Shown: positions 1 through 7,338 of the stretch, one piece after another
How the letters are laid out: every line of letters begins with the position of its first letter
How positions within the stretch are numbered: the stretch's first letter is position 1
Assembly: GCA_029224465.1 (NCBI GenBank)
Contig: JAQXUQ010000002.1
Span: forward strand, 78,153-142,152
From: Bacillota bacterium
Lineage (GTDB): Bacteria; Bacillota; Clostridia; Lachnospirales; Lachnospiraceae
DNA length: 64,000 nt
Direction of reading: 5' to 3'
Translations under genes and position numbers: made by a program
Notes under the pieces: generated by a model
The model's database searches: none
What the model was told of the DNA's origin: nothing
The model's input: the letters and a program-made list of their open reading frames with translations, nothing else

Positions 1-632
1 AGTTTTGACCGGATTGCTCCAGGAACGTCGGTCTTCTCGCACTGTCCGGACGGAATCGTCCGGATCGCGGGATAGTGTTTCGCAAAACAAACCGCGGCGA
101 GCACACACTGCAGTACCCCTGCTTCCCTGCCGCCGAAAAGAAATGCCGGCAGAATAAAAGACAACGGGATCGCGATGCCGCCGAGGCACAGGTATTTCGT
201 CGCAAAAACAACGAGCATCCCGAAAATATTCGCGGCAGCGCCAAAGAGCGGCATGTAAAGAAAGATCGCAAGGCAGCTGGTCGCGACGCCCTTTCCACCT
301 TTGCAGTCCGGCATCAGAAGCGGCCAGTCATGTCCGAGCGTGACGCCGACGCCGGCGTATAAAACCGCGATCTGTCCCATGCTCTTCCCGAAAAGGAGGG
401 CGCAGATGATCGCAGCGAGCAGTGTTTTGCCGAGGTCGCCCGCAAGTACCAGAATCCCGGGCCTGAAGCCGAGGTGCGCCATCACGTTCGCCATGCCGGG
501 GTTGCCCGTCGTCCCGAGGCAGCGGCACGGCTTTCCGGTCAGCTTTCTCGTTACAAATTCCGCGGTCATGAAATTGCCGAAAAGGTAACCGATGAGCAGG
601 CAGAGAATTCGCGGGATGATCAGTGCTTTCAT
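1..632 (-). CDS. plsY: Glycerol-3-phosphate acyltransferase PlsY (3' end beyond window)
   Basis: Membrane enzyme that transfers an acyl group from acyl-phosphate to glycerol-3-phosphate, the first step of phospholipid synthesis in most Firmicutes. The reading frame is open from the ATG at 632 to the left edge with no stop, giving about 210 codons, so only a short C-terminal tail can be missing for a family of roughly 200 residues. Visible PlsY motifs are TTGNPGMANV in the first cytoplasmic loop and GHDWPLLMPDCKGGKGVATS in the second, between hydrophobic segments. The start overlaps the stop of the upstream phosphodiesterase gene in an ATGA arrangement, which implies translational coupling. 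The C-terminal stretch near the edge is less typical of the family. The family call is secure from the motifs. Confidence 0.9.
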   Translation of the reverse strand, partial: MKALIIPRILCLLIGYLFGNFMTAEFVTRKLTGKPCRCLGTTGNPGMANVMAHLGFRPGILVLAGDLGKTLLAAIICALLFGKSMGQIAVLYAGVGVTLGHDWPLLMPDCKGGKGVATSCLAIFLYMPLFGAAANIFGMLVVFATKYLCLGGIAIPLSFILPAFLFGGREAGVLQCVLAAVCFAKHYPAIRTIPSGQCEKTDVPGAIRSK

Positions 633-1369
633 TGCTTTTCAGCCGCAGTCAGCACTTTGCGGCAAAGATCGGGCTTGTTTGTAATGATCGCTTCCGTGCC
701 CATCTTCGCGCAGAGCTTCATGTACTGCTCGTCATTGACCGTCCAGACATGGGTCTCCAGTCCGAACGCGTGCGCCTTTTCAACATAGGCCGGATCCTGC
801 AGATGGTAAATCGCCGGGTGCAGGTAGTTGACGAGCGCGGTGTTTTTCGCGTAAGGAAAAACATCAATCCAGTCATCGCTGTACAAGAGCCCGGTCCGGA
901 TCGAGGAATCCAGCTTTCTCATATGGACCAGCGTATAGTGATTGAAAGAGGAATAGACGACGGCATCTTCCATCCCCAGGTCTTTCGTGAGCTGCAGTGC
1001 CTTCTCCTCCATGCCTTTGTACCAGAAGATCCCGGTTTTGAGCTCGACATTGATGGTAAGTCCGGTCGGCTTCAGCAGGCGGTATACTTCTTCGAGCGTC
1101 GGTATCCGCGCGTTATCAAATTCCGGATGAGTGCGGTTGAACTTCATTGCCTTGAGCTCGGCAAGCGTATAGTCTTTCACGTAGCCCGGCTGCCCGGTTA
1201 CGCGTTTGATTTTCTCATCGTGCGTGACAACCATCTCGCCGTCACGCGTCAGCTGAATGTCCAGCTCGACGCCGTCCGCGTGCATCTGCGCAGCCAGTTC
1301 AAATGCTTCCAGTGTGTTCTCGGGCGCGTACGCGGATGCTCCGCGGTGTGCCCATACCTTTGTATCCAT
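629..1369 (-). CDS. Glycerophosphodiester phosphodiesterase family protein
   Basis: A 246-residue GDPD TIM-barrel enzyme that hydrolyses glycerophosphodiesters to glycerol-3-phosphate and an alcohol. The catalytic and metal-binding signature is intact: HRG at 8-10, EN at 17-18, E35 and D37 in GVELDIQLTRDG, and H50 in VVTHD. The C-terminal ITNKPDL matches the usual ITDxPD close of the barrel with one substitution. It has no signal peptide, so it is probably cytoplasmic. It sits in a TAATG one-base overlap with the upstream transporter and an ATGA overlap with plsY. The product glycerol-3-phosphate is the PlsY substrate, so coupling of lipid turnover and resynthesis is a reasonable inference. 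Confidence 0.93.
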   Translation of the reverse strand: MDTKVWAHRGASAYAPENTLEAFELAAQMHADGVELDIQLTRDGEMVVTHDEKIKRVTGQPGYVKDYTLAELKAMKFNRTHPEFDNARIPTLEEVYRLLKPTGLTINVELKTGIFWYKGMEEKALQLTKDLGMEDAVVYSSFNHYTLVHMRKLDSSIRTGLLYSDDWIDVFPYAKNTALVNYLHPAIYHLQDPAYVEKAHAFGLETHVWTVNDEQYMKLCAKMGTEAIITNKPDLCRKVLTAAEKQ

Positions 1370-2607
1370 TATTTACCAGCCTCCTTTGCCGATATACGAA
1401 ACAGAATCAGTCCGATCAGGAAAAACAGTGCGAGTCCGCCGACACCGAAATTCTGTCTGCCGGTGGCCTGCGTGACAATGCCCATCATGGTCGTTCCGAT
1501 AATAGACGCTCCCTTGCCGCAGATGTCAAAGAAACCGAAGTATTCGCCGGAGCGTTCGGGCGGTGTGATTCTTGCGAAGTAAGAACGGGACAGCGCCTGA
1601 ATGCCGCCCTGAAACATCCCGACGAAGACCGCGAGCACCCAGAACTGCCAGGCGTGCGCCATGAAAAACGCGAAAACCGCAATGCAGAAATACGCCGAAA
1701 TGCAGATTGTGATCAGTGTCGATGCTTTATACCTGCGCGAGAGTCTGCCGATGAGAAGCGCACTCGGAAAAGCGACAAACTGCGTGACAAGAAGAGCGAG
1801 AAGCATGGCCGAGGAATCCAGCCCCAAGGAGGAGCCGTAGGCCGTTGACATGTCAATGATCGTATAGACACCGTCGATATAGAAGAAAAAGGCAAGAAGG
1901 AACGTCCAGACTTTTTTGTCTCCCGCGATTCCCTTCAGCGAGCGCAGAAGCTGGCCGCCGATATTGGCACTCCGCTCTTCTCCGTCCTTTAAATAATTCT
2001 TCTGTTCATAGGCTTTTAGAATCGGCGCGGATACGAAGAGCCACCAGATCGCGGTGATGAACAGTGAGATGCTCATCGCGTTCATGGAGGACAGGCCGAT
2101 TTTACCGCTCATAAGGACGAGCACAAGGCACGCGATAAACGGAACACAGCTGCCGATGTAGCCGAACGCATAGCCGGCGCTGGAGACATCATCCATGCGT
2201 TCGTCGGTCGTGACATCGGCCAGCGTCGAATCATAGATGACAAGGCTCAGAGAGTAAATCGTCTTTGCGACGCAGAAAACAACGAGGAAAATCAGCCACT
2301 GCCGCACAAAGCCCAGCGCCATACAGAACGCGGCGCCGAGCACAATCGAGGCCGCGAAATACCTCTTCTTCCTGCGGCCTCTGTCTCCGGCCGCGCCGAT
2401 CACGGGACCGAGGATTGCGGTCAGGAGCGTCGCGATTGAAAGTGTGTATCCCCAGTAAGCCAGATAATCCGTCGAGGAAACACCGGCTGCGTCGCCAAGC
2501 GCGTGGAAGTAAATCGGAATAATCGTGGATACCATCATCGTAAACGCGGAGTTCGCGACGTCGTAGAGGATCCATTTTTTCTCAAGGGAAGTCAGTGACT
2601 GTTTCAT
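1369..2607 (-). CDS. MFS transporter, UMF1/Atg22-like family
   Basis: A 412-residue polytopic membrane protein with about 12 hydrophobic segments. The N-terminal KKWILYDVANSAFTMMVSTIIPIYF is characteristic of the UMF1 (Atg22-like) branch of the major facilitator superfamily. The basic loop GDRGRRKKRYF after the third segment is the usual MFS A-type loop. It starts at an ATG with GAGGGG upstream and is the first gene of the UMF1-GdpD-PlsY run. The substrate is not evident; Atg22-like proteins are often assumed to export small metabolites. Co-transcription with a glycerophosphodiesterase suggests, but does not show, a link to glycerophosphodiesters or their head groups. Confidence 0.85.
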   Translation of the reverse strand: MKQSLTSLEKKWILYDVANSAFTMMVSTIIPIYFHALGDAAGVSSTDYLAYWGYTLSIATLLTAILGPVIGAAGDRGRRKKRYFAASIVLGAAFCMALGFVRQWLIFLVVFCVAKTIYSLSLVIYDSTLADVTTDERMDDVSSAGYAFGYIGSCVPFIACLVLVLMSGKIGLSSMNAMSISLFITAIWWLFVSAPILKAYEQKNYLKDGEERSANIGGQLLRSLKGIAGDKKVWTFLLAFFFYIDGVYTIIDMSTAYGSSLGLDSSAMLLALLVTQFVAFPSALLIGRLSRRYKASTLITICISAYFCIAVFAFFMAHAWQFWVLAVFVGMFQGGIQALSRSYFARITPPERSGEYFGFFDICGKGASIIGTTMMGIVTQATGRQNFGVGGLALFFLIGLILFRISAKEAGK

Positions 2608-2644
2608 AGGAAATTACCCCTCATATAGTTTTTTACGGGAGCAT

Positions 2645-2730
2645 GGGGTTCCCCGACTCGCTTTCACGTAAGCGCCGGGGTCTCCAATTCGCTTTTACGG
2701 TAAGCGCCGGGGTTCCCAATGCCGGTACGG
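2645..2730. repeat. 32-bp tandem repeat, about 2.6 units
   Basis: Two adjacent 32-bp units (2645-2676 and 2677-2708) and a partial third (2709-2730) begin GGGGTTCCC or GGGGTCTCC and end GTAAGCGCC. Each full unit holds a small inverted repeat CGCTT-N6/7-AAGCG. The array fills most of the gap between trxB and the UMF1 gene. Its role is unknown; it may be a repeated operator or an mRNA leader structure. Confidence 0.75.
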
Positions 2731-2767
2731 ATTCTGCGCACGCATTCCCGCATCAAGCTTCTTTCGC

Positions 2768-3682
2768 TTAATCGCACAGTTCACACGCCGCAAGCGCCGC
2801 AACCGCGCCGTCCGCGCCGGCTGTCGCGAGCTGTCTTACCTTCTTGGTACGGCAGTCTCCGGCTGCGAAGATGCCTTCCGCGCTTGTCTTTGTATCTTCC
2901 CCTGCCACGATATAGCCGGCAGAGTCCAGTTCCACGATATCCGCGAATGCCTGATTGGCGGGAATCTGGCCGATTGCAACGAATAGTCCGGATACCGGAA
3001 TTGTTCTCTTCTCTCCTGTCAGCTTGTCCGTTGTCTCAATTGAAGCAAGCTTTCCGTCTTTGCCTTCCGAAAGCGCCGTAATCGTGCTGTTCAGAACAAG
3101 CTCGATATTCTCCTTGCCTTCGATCTTCCGGATCTCGGCTTCGGCCGCACGGAACTGCTCTCTTCTATGAATGAGATAGACTTTATTGCAGAAGCGGGAA
3201 AGGAATTCCGCATCCTCCAGCGCCGTGTTGCCGCCGCCGTTGACCGCGACATCTTTCTTTCTGTAAAACGCGCCGTCGCAGGTCGCGCAGTACGAAACGC
3301 CCTTGCCGACCAGTTCCTTCTCATTCGGAAGTCCGAGCGTTCTTCTCGTAACACCGGTCGCGATGATCACCGCGCGGCAGCGATATGTCTTTCCGGCTGT
3401 CCGGACCAGCTTTTCATCTCCGTCCGCCGTAATTCCAAGAACTTCTTCAAACAGGACCTTCGCTCCAAGCTCCTGTGCCTGCTCGTAAAGCCCGGTCGCG
3501 AAATCAAAGCCGGAAATATGTTTGATTCCCGGATAATTCTCGACATCGAGCGTATTGATGATCTGACCGCCGTAAGCGTTTCCTTCAAGTACAAGCGCTG
3601 TTTTGCCGGCTCTCTGTACATAGATGGCCGCGGAGAGTCCCGCGGTTCCGGCGCCTACGATAACAACATCATAATCTCTCAT
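2768..3682 (-). CDS. trxB: Thioredoxin-disulfide reductase
   Basis: A 304-residue FAD/NADPH enzyme that reduces thioredoxin. It has the FAD motif GAGTAG at 10-15, the redox-active CATC at 132-135, the NADPH motif GGGNTA at 149-154, and the C-terminal FAD segment AAGDCR followed by RQLATAGADGA. Length is normal. It has its own promoter about 70 bp upstream that overlaps a 16-bp palindrome. It is monocistronic or leads into the UMF1 operon 160 bp away. No thioredoxin gene lies beside it. Some clostridial homologues use ferredoxin or FAD differently, but the NADPH motif here is intact, so the classical function is likely. Confidence 0.95.
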   Translation of the reverse strand: MRDYDVVIVGAGTAGLSAAIYVQRAGKTALVLEGNAYGGQIINTLDVENYPGIKHISGFDFATGLYEQAQELGAKVLFEEVLGITADGDEKLVRTAGKTYRCRAVIIATGVTRRTLGLPNEKELVGKGVSYCATCDGAFYRKKDVAVNGGGNTALEDAEFLSRFCNKVYLIHRREQFRAAEAEIRKIEGKENIELVLNSTITALSEGKDGKLASIETTDKLTGEKRTIPVSGLFVAIGQIPANQAFADIVELDSAGYIVAGEDTKTSAEGIFAAGDCRTKKVRQLATAGADGAVAALAACELCD

Positions 3683-3752
3683 GACAAATCTCCCTTCAAA
3701 ATTGAATGTATTCCGGTTGATACAGATTCCTGTATTTCATTTTTAAATAATT

Positions 3753-3783
3753 AAATTGTATACAATTTATTTAGGTCTGTCAA
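3753..3783 (-). promoter_or_regulatory. trxB promoter with 16-bp palindromic operator candidate
   Basis: Reading the minus strand, TTGACA (3778-3783), a 17-bp spacer and TACAAT (3755-3760) form a near-consensus sigma-70 type promoter. The perfect palindrome AAATTGTATACAATTT (3753-3768) covers the -10 element. TTGTATACAA-type palindromes are known operators of several GntR-family regulators, but no such regulator gene is in this window. Confidence 0.7.
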
Positions 3784-3918
3784 ATAGGGGTTGTAACGCT
3801 TTCAAAGGCGGTAGAGAAAGTGGGTTCAGGCCGCACCGCGGATACGACTGCCGGGCGGTGACGAGCAATTACCGGGCCGCCCGGCTGAATACGGTTTCCG
3901 GGCGACGGCGCTCCGCTT

Positions 3919-4071
3919 TTCTTGCAAATCCGAAACTTTCTTTGTTCTGCAAGAAAGCTTTCTTTGCAATTCTGATTTTCTGCGTTTTTGCAAGAAAATT
4001 TCCGGATTCCTCTGCGTTCGCTTCTTGCAAATTTCCGATTTCAATGATTTTGCAAGAAGGGCTTCTTGCAA
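3919..4071. repeat. Alternating TTCTTGCAA/TTGCAAGAA hairpin array
   Basis: Seven copies or close variants of TTGCAAGAA occur in strict alternation of orientation: TTCTTGCAA at 3919, TGCAAGAA at 3948, TCTTTGCAA at 3961, TTGCAAGAA at 3988, TTCTTGCAA at 4022, TTGCAAGAA at 4050 and TTCTTGCAA at 4063. Consecutive pairs can form three hairpins with loops of about 18-19 nt. The last two copies form a tight hairpin with a tiny GGGC loop. The units also share an AAATttCCGA-like loop segment. No gene overlaps convincingly. Confidence 0.75.
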
Positions 4072-4109
4072 GCCCCGCAGCGAGTGAAAAATCAGCCCGC
4101 CGCCCCGCG

Positions 4110-4901
4110 TCACCCCAGCGCCATTCTGTCACTGACTTCCGCGCCGGCTTCCTCAAATCTCGCAAGAAGGTCCGAAACATGGAGTTTCTTCTTGTCCTCG
4201 CCGCCGACATCATAAATAATATGCCCGTTACTCATCATAATCAGGCGGTTACCGTGCGCAATCGCGTCCCGCATGTTGTGTGTGACCATGAGCGTTGTCA
4301 GATGATTGTCATTGACAATGCGGTCGGTGGCTGCAAGAACCTTGGCCGCGGTCTTCGGATCGAGCGCCGCGGTGTGCTCGTCCAGAAGGAGCACCTTCGG
4401 TTTCTTCATGGTCGCCATCAGAAGCGTCAGCGCCTGCCGCTGGCCGCCCGAAAGAAGCCCGACCTTGGCTGTCAGCCGGTCTTCGAGTCCCAGATCCAGG
4501 CTCTTCAAGAGTTCCATGTACTGCTGCCGTTCTTTATTGGACACGCCCCAGCGGAGCGTCCTCCTCTGTCCGCGTCTCGCGGCAAGCGCCATGTTTTCAT
4601 CAATCTGCATATCGCCGGCCGTACCGGTCATCGGATCCTGAAAAACACGTCCCAGAAACGGTGCTCTTTTATACTCCGAAAGCCCGGAGACATCGGTTCC
4701 GTCAATGATGATCTGCCCGCTGTCCACCGGCCATACGCCGGCGATCGCATTCATGATCGTCGATTTTCCGGCGCCGTTACCGCCGATGACCGTCACGAAA
4801 TCACCGTCCTGCAGTGTCAGACTGACATTTTCCAGCGCTTTCTTCTCGTTGATGGTTCCGGGGTTGAATGTTTTGGAGATATTTCTGACTTCTAACATCA
4901 C
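4110..4901 (-). CDS. ABC transporter ATP-binding protein, TrpZ-like importer
   Basis: A 263-residue nucleotide-binding subunit. Walker A is GGNGAGKS (40-47), the signature is LLSGGQRQA, and Walker B is VLLLDEHTAALD. The third gene of a binding protein/permease/ATPase trio, it overlaps the permease by 4 bp. The architecture of the trio (PF04392-type binding lipoprotein, a single branched-chain-like permease, one ATPase) matches the TrpXYZ tryptophan/tyrosine importers of Streptococcus and relatives. The true substrate cannot be read from the ATPase. No T-box or other amino acid riboswitch is visible upstream of the operon. Confidence 0.9.
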   Translation of the reverse strand: MMLEVRNISKTFNPGTINEKKALENVSLTLQDGDFVTVIGGNGAGKSTIMNAIAGVWPVDSGQIIIDGTDVSGLSEYKRAPFLGRVFQDPMTGTAGDMQIDENMALAARRGQRRTLRWGVSNKERQQYMELLKSLDLGLEDRLTAKVGLLSGGQRQALTLLMATMKKPKVLLLDEHTAALDPKTAAKVLAATDRIVNDNHLTTLMVTHNMRDAIAHGNRLIMMSNGHIIYDVGGEDKKKLHVSDLLARFEEAGAEVSDRMALG

Positions 4902-5866
4902 TTCTCCTCCTTCTTCGAAGCAAGCTTCGCGTTGCGTCTTGCCAGTCCGCGGAAAGAGCTGGTCCTGATCTGCTTGAGGTACGGTACCGCGAGGAAAATC
5001 GCGACTACGATCGCCGTAAGCAGCTTCATATCATCAGCCGGGAACTTCAGCCAGAGGACAAAGACATATACGAAATAATACACGATCGCGCCGATGACCG
5101 TAAACGCAAGGCGCAAAACAAACCCCAGCCGCTTCCCCAGAATCGCCTCGGCAAGCACTTCGCCGATAATGACCGCGGCAAGGCCGATGACAATCGAGCC
5201 CTGTCCCATTTTGACATCCGCGAAGCCCTGATACTCTGTCAGGATTCCGCCGGAAAGCGCGATCAGCCCGTTGCTGACCGAAAGTGCAATGACCTTCATC
5301 AGATTTGTATTGATGCCCTGCGCGCGGGACATATTCTGGTTGATGCCGGTCGCGCGGATCGCGCTGCCGATCTCCGTGCCGAGGAACCAGTAAATAACGC
5401 CTACGATGACAACGTCAACGATCAGTGTGAGCGCGATCGTCTGTCCGAGATACCGGATATTCGAAGTGAAATGAACCGTCACCTGTCCTGCAGGTACTGC
5501 CTGATTGGCCTTTCCCATGATATTCAGGTTAATCGAGTACAGGGAAATCTGCGTCAGAATTCCGGCAAGAATATCCGGAATGCCGAGGACCGTGTGCAGA
5601 ATTCCCGTGACAAGTCCCGCGAGAAGTCCGCATAAAAACGAGATCAGAAGCACCGCTTCGGGGCTCCAGCCGGCAAGGATCAGCATGACCGCGGTGGCGC
5701 CGCCGAGTGCAAAAGATCCGTCGCAGGTCATATCCGCGAAATTCAGGATACGGAATGTCAGATATACGCCAAGTGCCATGATGCCCCAGATCAGACCTTG
5801 CGCCAGACCGCCGGGCGCGGCGTTCCAGAGCGCCTGCGGGTTCAGGGATGCAAAATACGCTGCCAT
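4898..5866 (-). CDS. ABC transporter permease, TrpY-like
   Basis: A 322-residue integral membrane protein with about nine hydrophobic segments and a Lys/Arg-rich C-terminus ending in SKKEEK. It belongs to the BPD_transp_2 permease class (relatives of branched-chain amino acid and sugar permeases); segments such as GGATAVMLILAGW and IGLAAVIIGEVLAEAILGKRLG fit this class. It probably homodimerises, since only one permease gene is present. It is translationally coupled to the ATPase and separated from the binding protein by 189 bp carrying a terminator, so it should be expressed at a lower level than the binding protein. Confidence 0.88.
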   Translation of the reverse strand: MAAYFASLNPQALWNAAPGGLAQGLIWGIMALGVYLTFRILNFADMTCDGSFALGGATAVMLILAGWSPEAVLLISFLCGLLAGLVTGILHTVLGIPDILAGILTQISLYSINLNIMGKANQAVPAGQVTVHFTSNIRYLGQTIALTLIVDVVIVGVIYWFLGTEIGSAIRATGINQNMSRAQGINTNLMKVIALSVSNGLIALSGGILTEYQGFADVKMGQGSIVIGLAAVIIGEVLAEAILGKRLGFVLRLAFTVIGAIVYYFVYVFVLWLKFPADDMKLLTAIVVAIFLAVPYLKQIRTSSFRGLARRNAKLASKKEEK

Positions 5867-5910
5867 GAAATTCTCCTCACTGTTCGAAATGCTGCTTCGC
5901 TGCTGATAAG

Positions 5911-5940
5911 AAAAACAGCGCAGGCACCAGACCTGCGCTG
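5911..5940 (-). terminator. Attenuating terminator between binding protein and permease genes
   Basis: A perfect 9-bp stem, CAGCGCAGG (5916-5924) with CCTGCGCTG (5932-5940), a 7-nt loop, then TTTTT reading on the minus strand. It lies after the binding-protein gene and before the permease, so partial readthrough would set a high binding protein to permease ratio. Confidence 0.85.
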
Positions 5941-6055
5941 CCGTTACTATTATATGCTACTTCCTGCCGTTCAAACCATAAAAACTTTACCGCTTACTGA
6001 AAGGAATCTTCTGTTTTCCCCCGGAAAGCGTACCGCGGAAATCATTCTTTCCGGA

Positions 6056-7108
6056 TTACTTCTCAATCGCGACATAGTCGGAAGGAATCGTGAAGCCGAT
6101 CGCGTCCGCGTAGTCCTTGTTGTACTTCTTGGTTGTTGTCTTCGCGTATCCGATGGGGAGCGTCGAAACATCCGCGCCGTTTGCAAGAATCTCGACTGCC
6201 TGCTCGCCTGCCGCCTCTCCGATATCGTAGTAGTCAATCGAAAGCGTGGCAAGACCGCCGTTGGAGCACATATTCTCCTCGCCGCAGATGATCGGCAGCT
6301 TTGCGGGCTCCGTGATGTTCTTGATGATCGTCATGTTCGATGCCGCTGTGTTGTCAGTCGGGATATACATGACATCGCAGTCGGATACCGCAGACTGTAC
6401 AACGGACTGCAGGTCATTGGAATCCGCGAACGTGTATTCCTGATATGCGATCTTGTCCGCGTCCAGATAGCCTTCGATCTTGTCCGCCTGGAACTTGGAG
6501 TTTGCTTCCGCCGAGCAGTACAGGATCGCGACCTTCTTCGCGTCCGGAACCAGTTCCCTGATCATCGCCTCCTGCTGGTCAAGCGGCGCGAGGTCGGATG
6601 TGCCGGATACATTCATACCGGTTGTGCCGGAGAAATCTTTCAGATTCAGAGCAGTTCCGTAGTCCGTAATCGAGGTCCCCAGAATCGGGATATCGGTTGT
6701 CGCGGCAACCGCTGCCTGCAGTGCCGGTGTCGCATTCGCGAGAATCAGATCATACTGGTTCGAAACAAAGCCGTTGACAATCGTCGCGCATGTCGCGGAA
6801 TCGCCCTGCGCGTTCTGGTAGTCGATTGTTACATTGTCGCCGAACTTGTCCTTGAGCGCATCCTCAAAGCCCTTTGTGGCTGCGTCGAGCGCGTCGTGCT
6901 GGACGAGCTGGCAGATGCCGACCTTGTATGTTTTGCCGGAATTATCTGCTGCCTGTGTCGCCGCGGACGAAGATGCTTCCGTCGCAGCCGCAGCCGCTTC
7001 CGTCGCCGCTTTTGTCGCTGCTGTATCCGCCGTCTTGCCGGAACTGCCGCATGCCGTCATGGCGAGCATTGCGCCGGCCAGTGCGAGTGCCATCATTTTC
7101 TTTTTCAT
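6056..7108 (-). CDS. ABC transporter substrate-binding lipoprotein, TrpX-like
   Basis: A 350-residue lipoprotein of the ABC_sub_bind class. I chose the ATG at 7108 over one 18 codons upstream because it has AGGGAGG at good spacing and begins a proper lipoprotein signal (KKK, hydrophobic core, lipobox MTAC with lipidated Cys 20). A Thr/Ala/Ser-rich linker of about 35 residues follows, then two periplasmic-binding-like lobes: KVGICQLVQHDALD at the start, with DLILANATPALQAAVAAT and DIPILGTSITDYG further on. Homologues bind tryptophan or tyrosine, and some bind other amino acids, so the ligand is an inference. Confidence 0.9.
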   Translation of the reverse strand: MKKKMMALALAGAMLAMTACGSSGKTADTAATKAATEAAAAATEASSSAATQAADNSGKTYKVGICQLVQHDALDAATKGFEDALKDKFGDNVTIDYQNAQGDSATCATIVNGFVSNQYDLILANATPALQAAVAATTDIPILGTSITDYGTALNLKDFSGTTGMNVSGTSDLAPLDQQEAMIRELVPDAKKVAILYCSAEANSKFQADKIEGYLDADKIAYQEYTFADSNDLQSVVQSAVSDCDVMYIPTDNTAASNMTIIKNITEPAKLPIICGEENMCSNGGLATLSIDYYDIGEAAGEQAVEILANGADVSTLPIGYAKTTTKKYNKDYADAIGFTIPSDYVAIEK

Positions 7109-7179
7109 AAGTAGCTTCCTCCCTGCATCGGAAAACAGAAAAATCCGCCCCAAAACCGTCAAATCCGGGAATCTGTTGT

Positions 7180-7208
7180 TTGACTTCTCTGTCTTCTGTT
7201 AATACATT
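7180..7208 (+). promoter_or_regulatory. Promoter of the dehydratase genes
   Basis: TTGACT (7180-7185), 17-bp spacer, TACATT (7203-7208). It would give a leader of about 125 nt before the ATG at 7339. Confidence 0.55.
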
Positions 7209-7338
7209 GTTCTATGACCGCCGGAATGCGCCGCCGGAAGAACTGATTTATTACATTAAAGCGCAAACGCGTTGGCGTGTCAAATCTTTTCTGTATCAAA
7301 ATTATCCGGATATTCACCCGGGCAGGAGGCTCCATTCC

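Larger units (their letters stand above)
3683..4109. other. Non-coding interval, 427 bp
   Basis: The right-hand gene here ends at 4110 and trxB starts at 3682. The interval holds the trxB promoter on its left and the triple hairpin array (3919-4071) on its right. The open frames crossing it are low complexity or run antisense to the ABC gene and show no recognisable domain or good start, so I consider it non-coding. Confidence 0.7.

Noticed and set aside
3919..4071. CRISPR array
   Set aside because: The motif is only 9 bp, alternates in orientation, spacing is irregular, and no cas gene is present.
3826..4213. Minus frames of 95 and 114 codons with repeated LQE/LAK residues
   Set aside because: The apparent repeats come only from the TTGCAAGAA DNA array, and the frames lack ribosome binding sites.
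3756..4895. 379-codon plus frame across the trxB upstream region and ABC ATPase gene
   Set aside because: Covers the palindromic promoter and runs antisense to a conserved ATPase; the sequence is arginine- and histidine-rich and non-protein-like.
5867..7338. T-box or amino acid riboswitch for the TrpXYZ-like importer
   Set aside because: No specifier loop, T-box sequence TGGNACCGCG or antiterminator pair was found upstream of 7108; the hairpin at 5911-5940 is a simple terminator.
7180..7338. 53-codon extension of the dehydratase frame beginning with TTG
   Set aside because: The TTG is part of the promoter -35, and GGAGG lies before the ATG at 7339.
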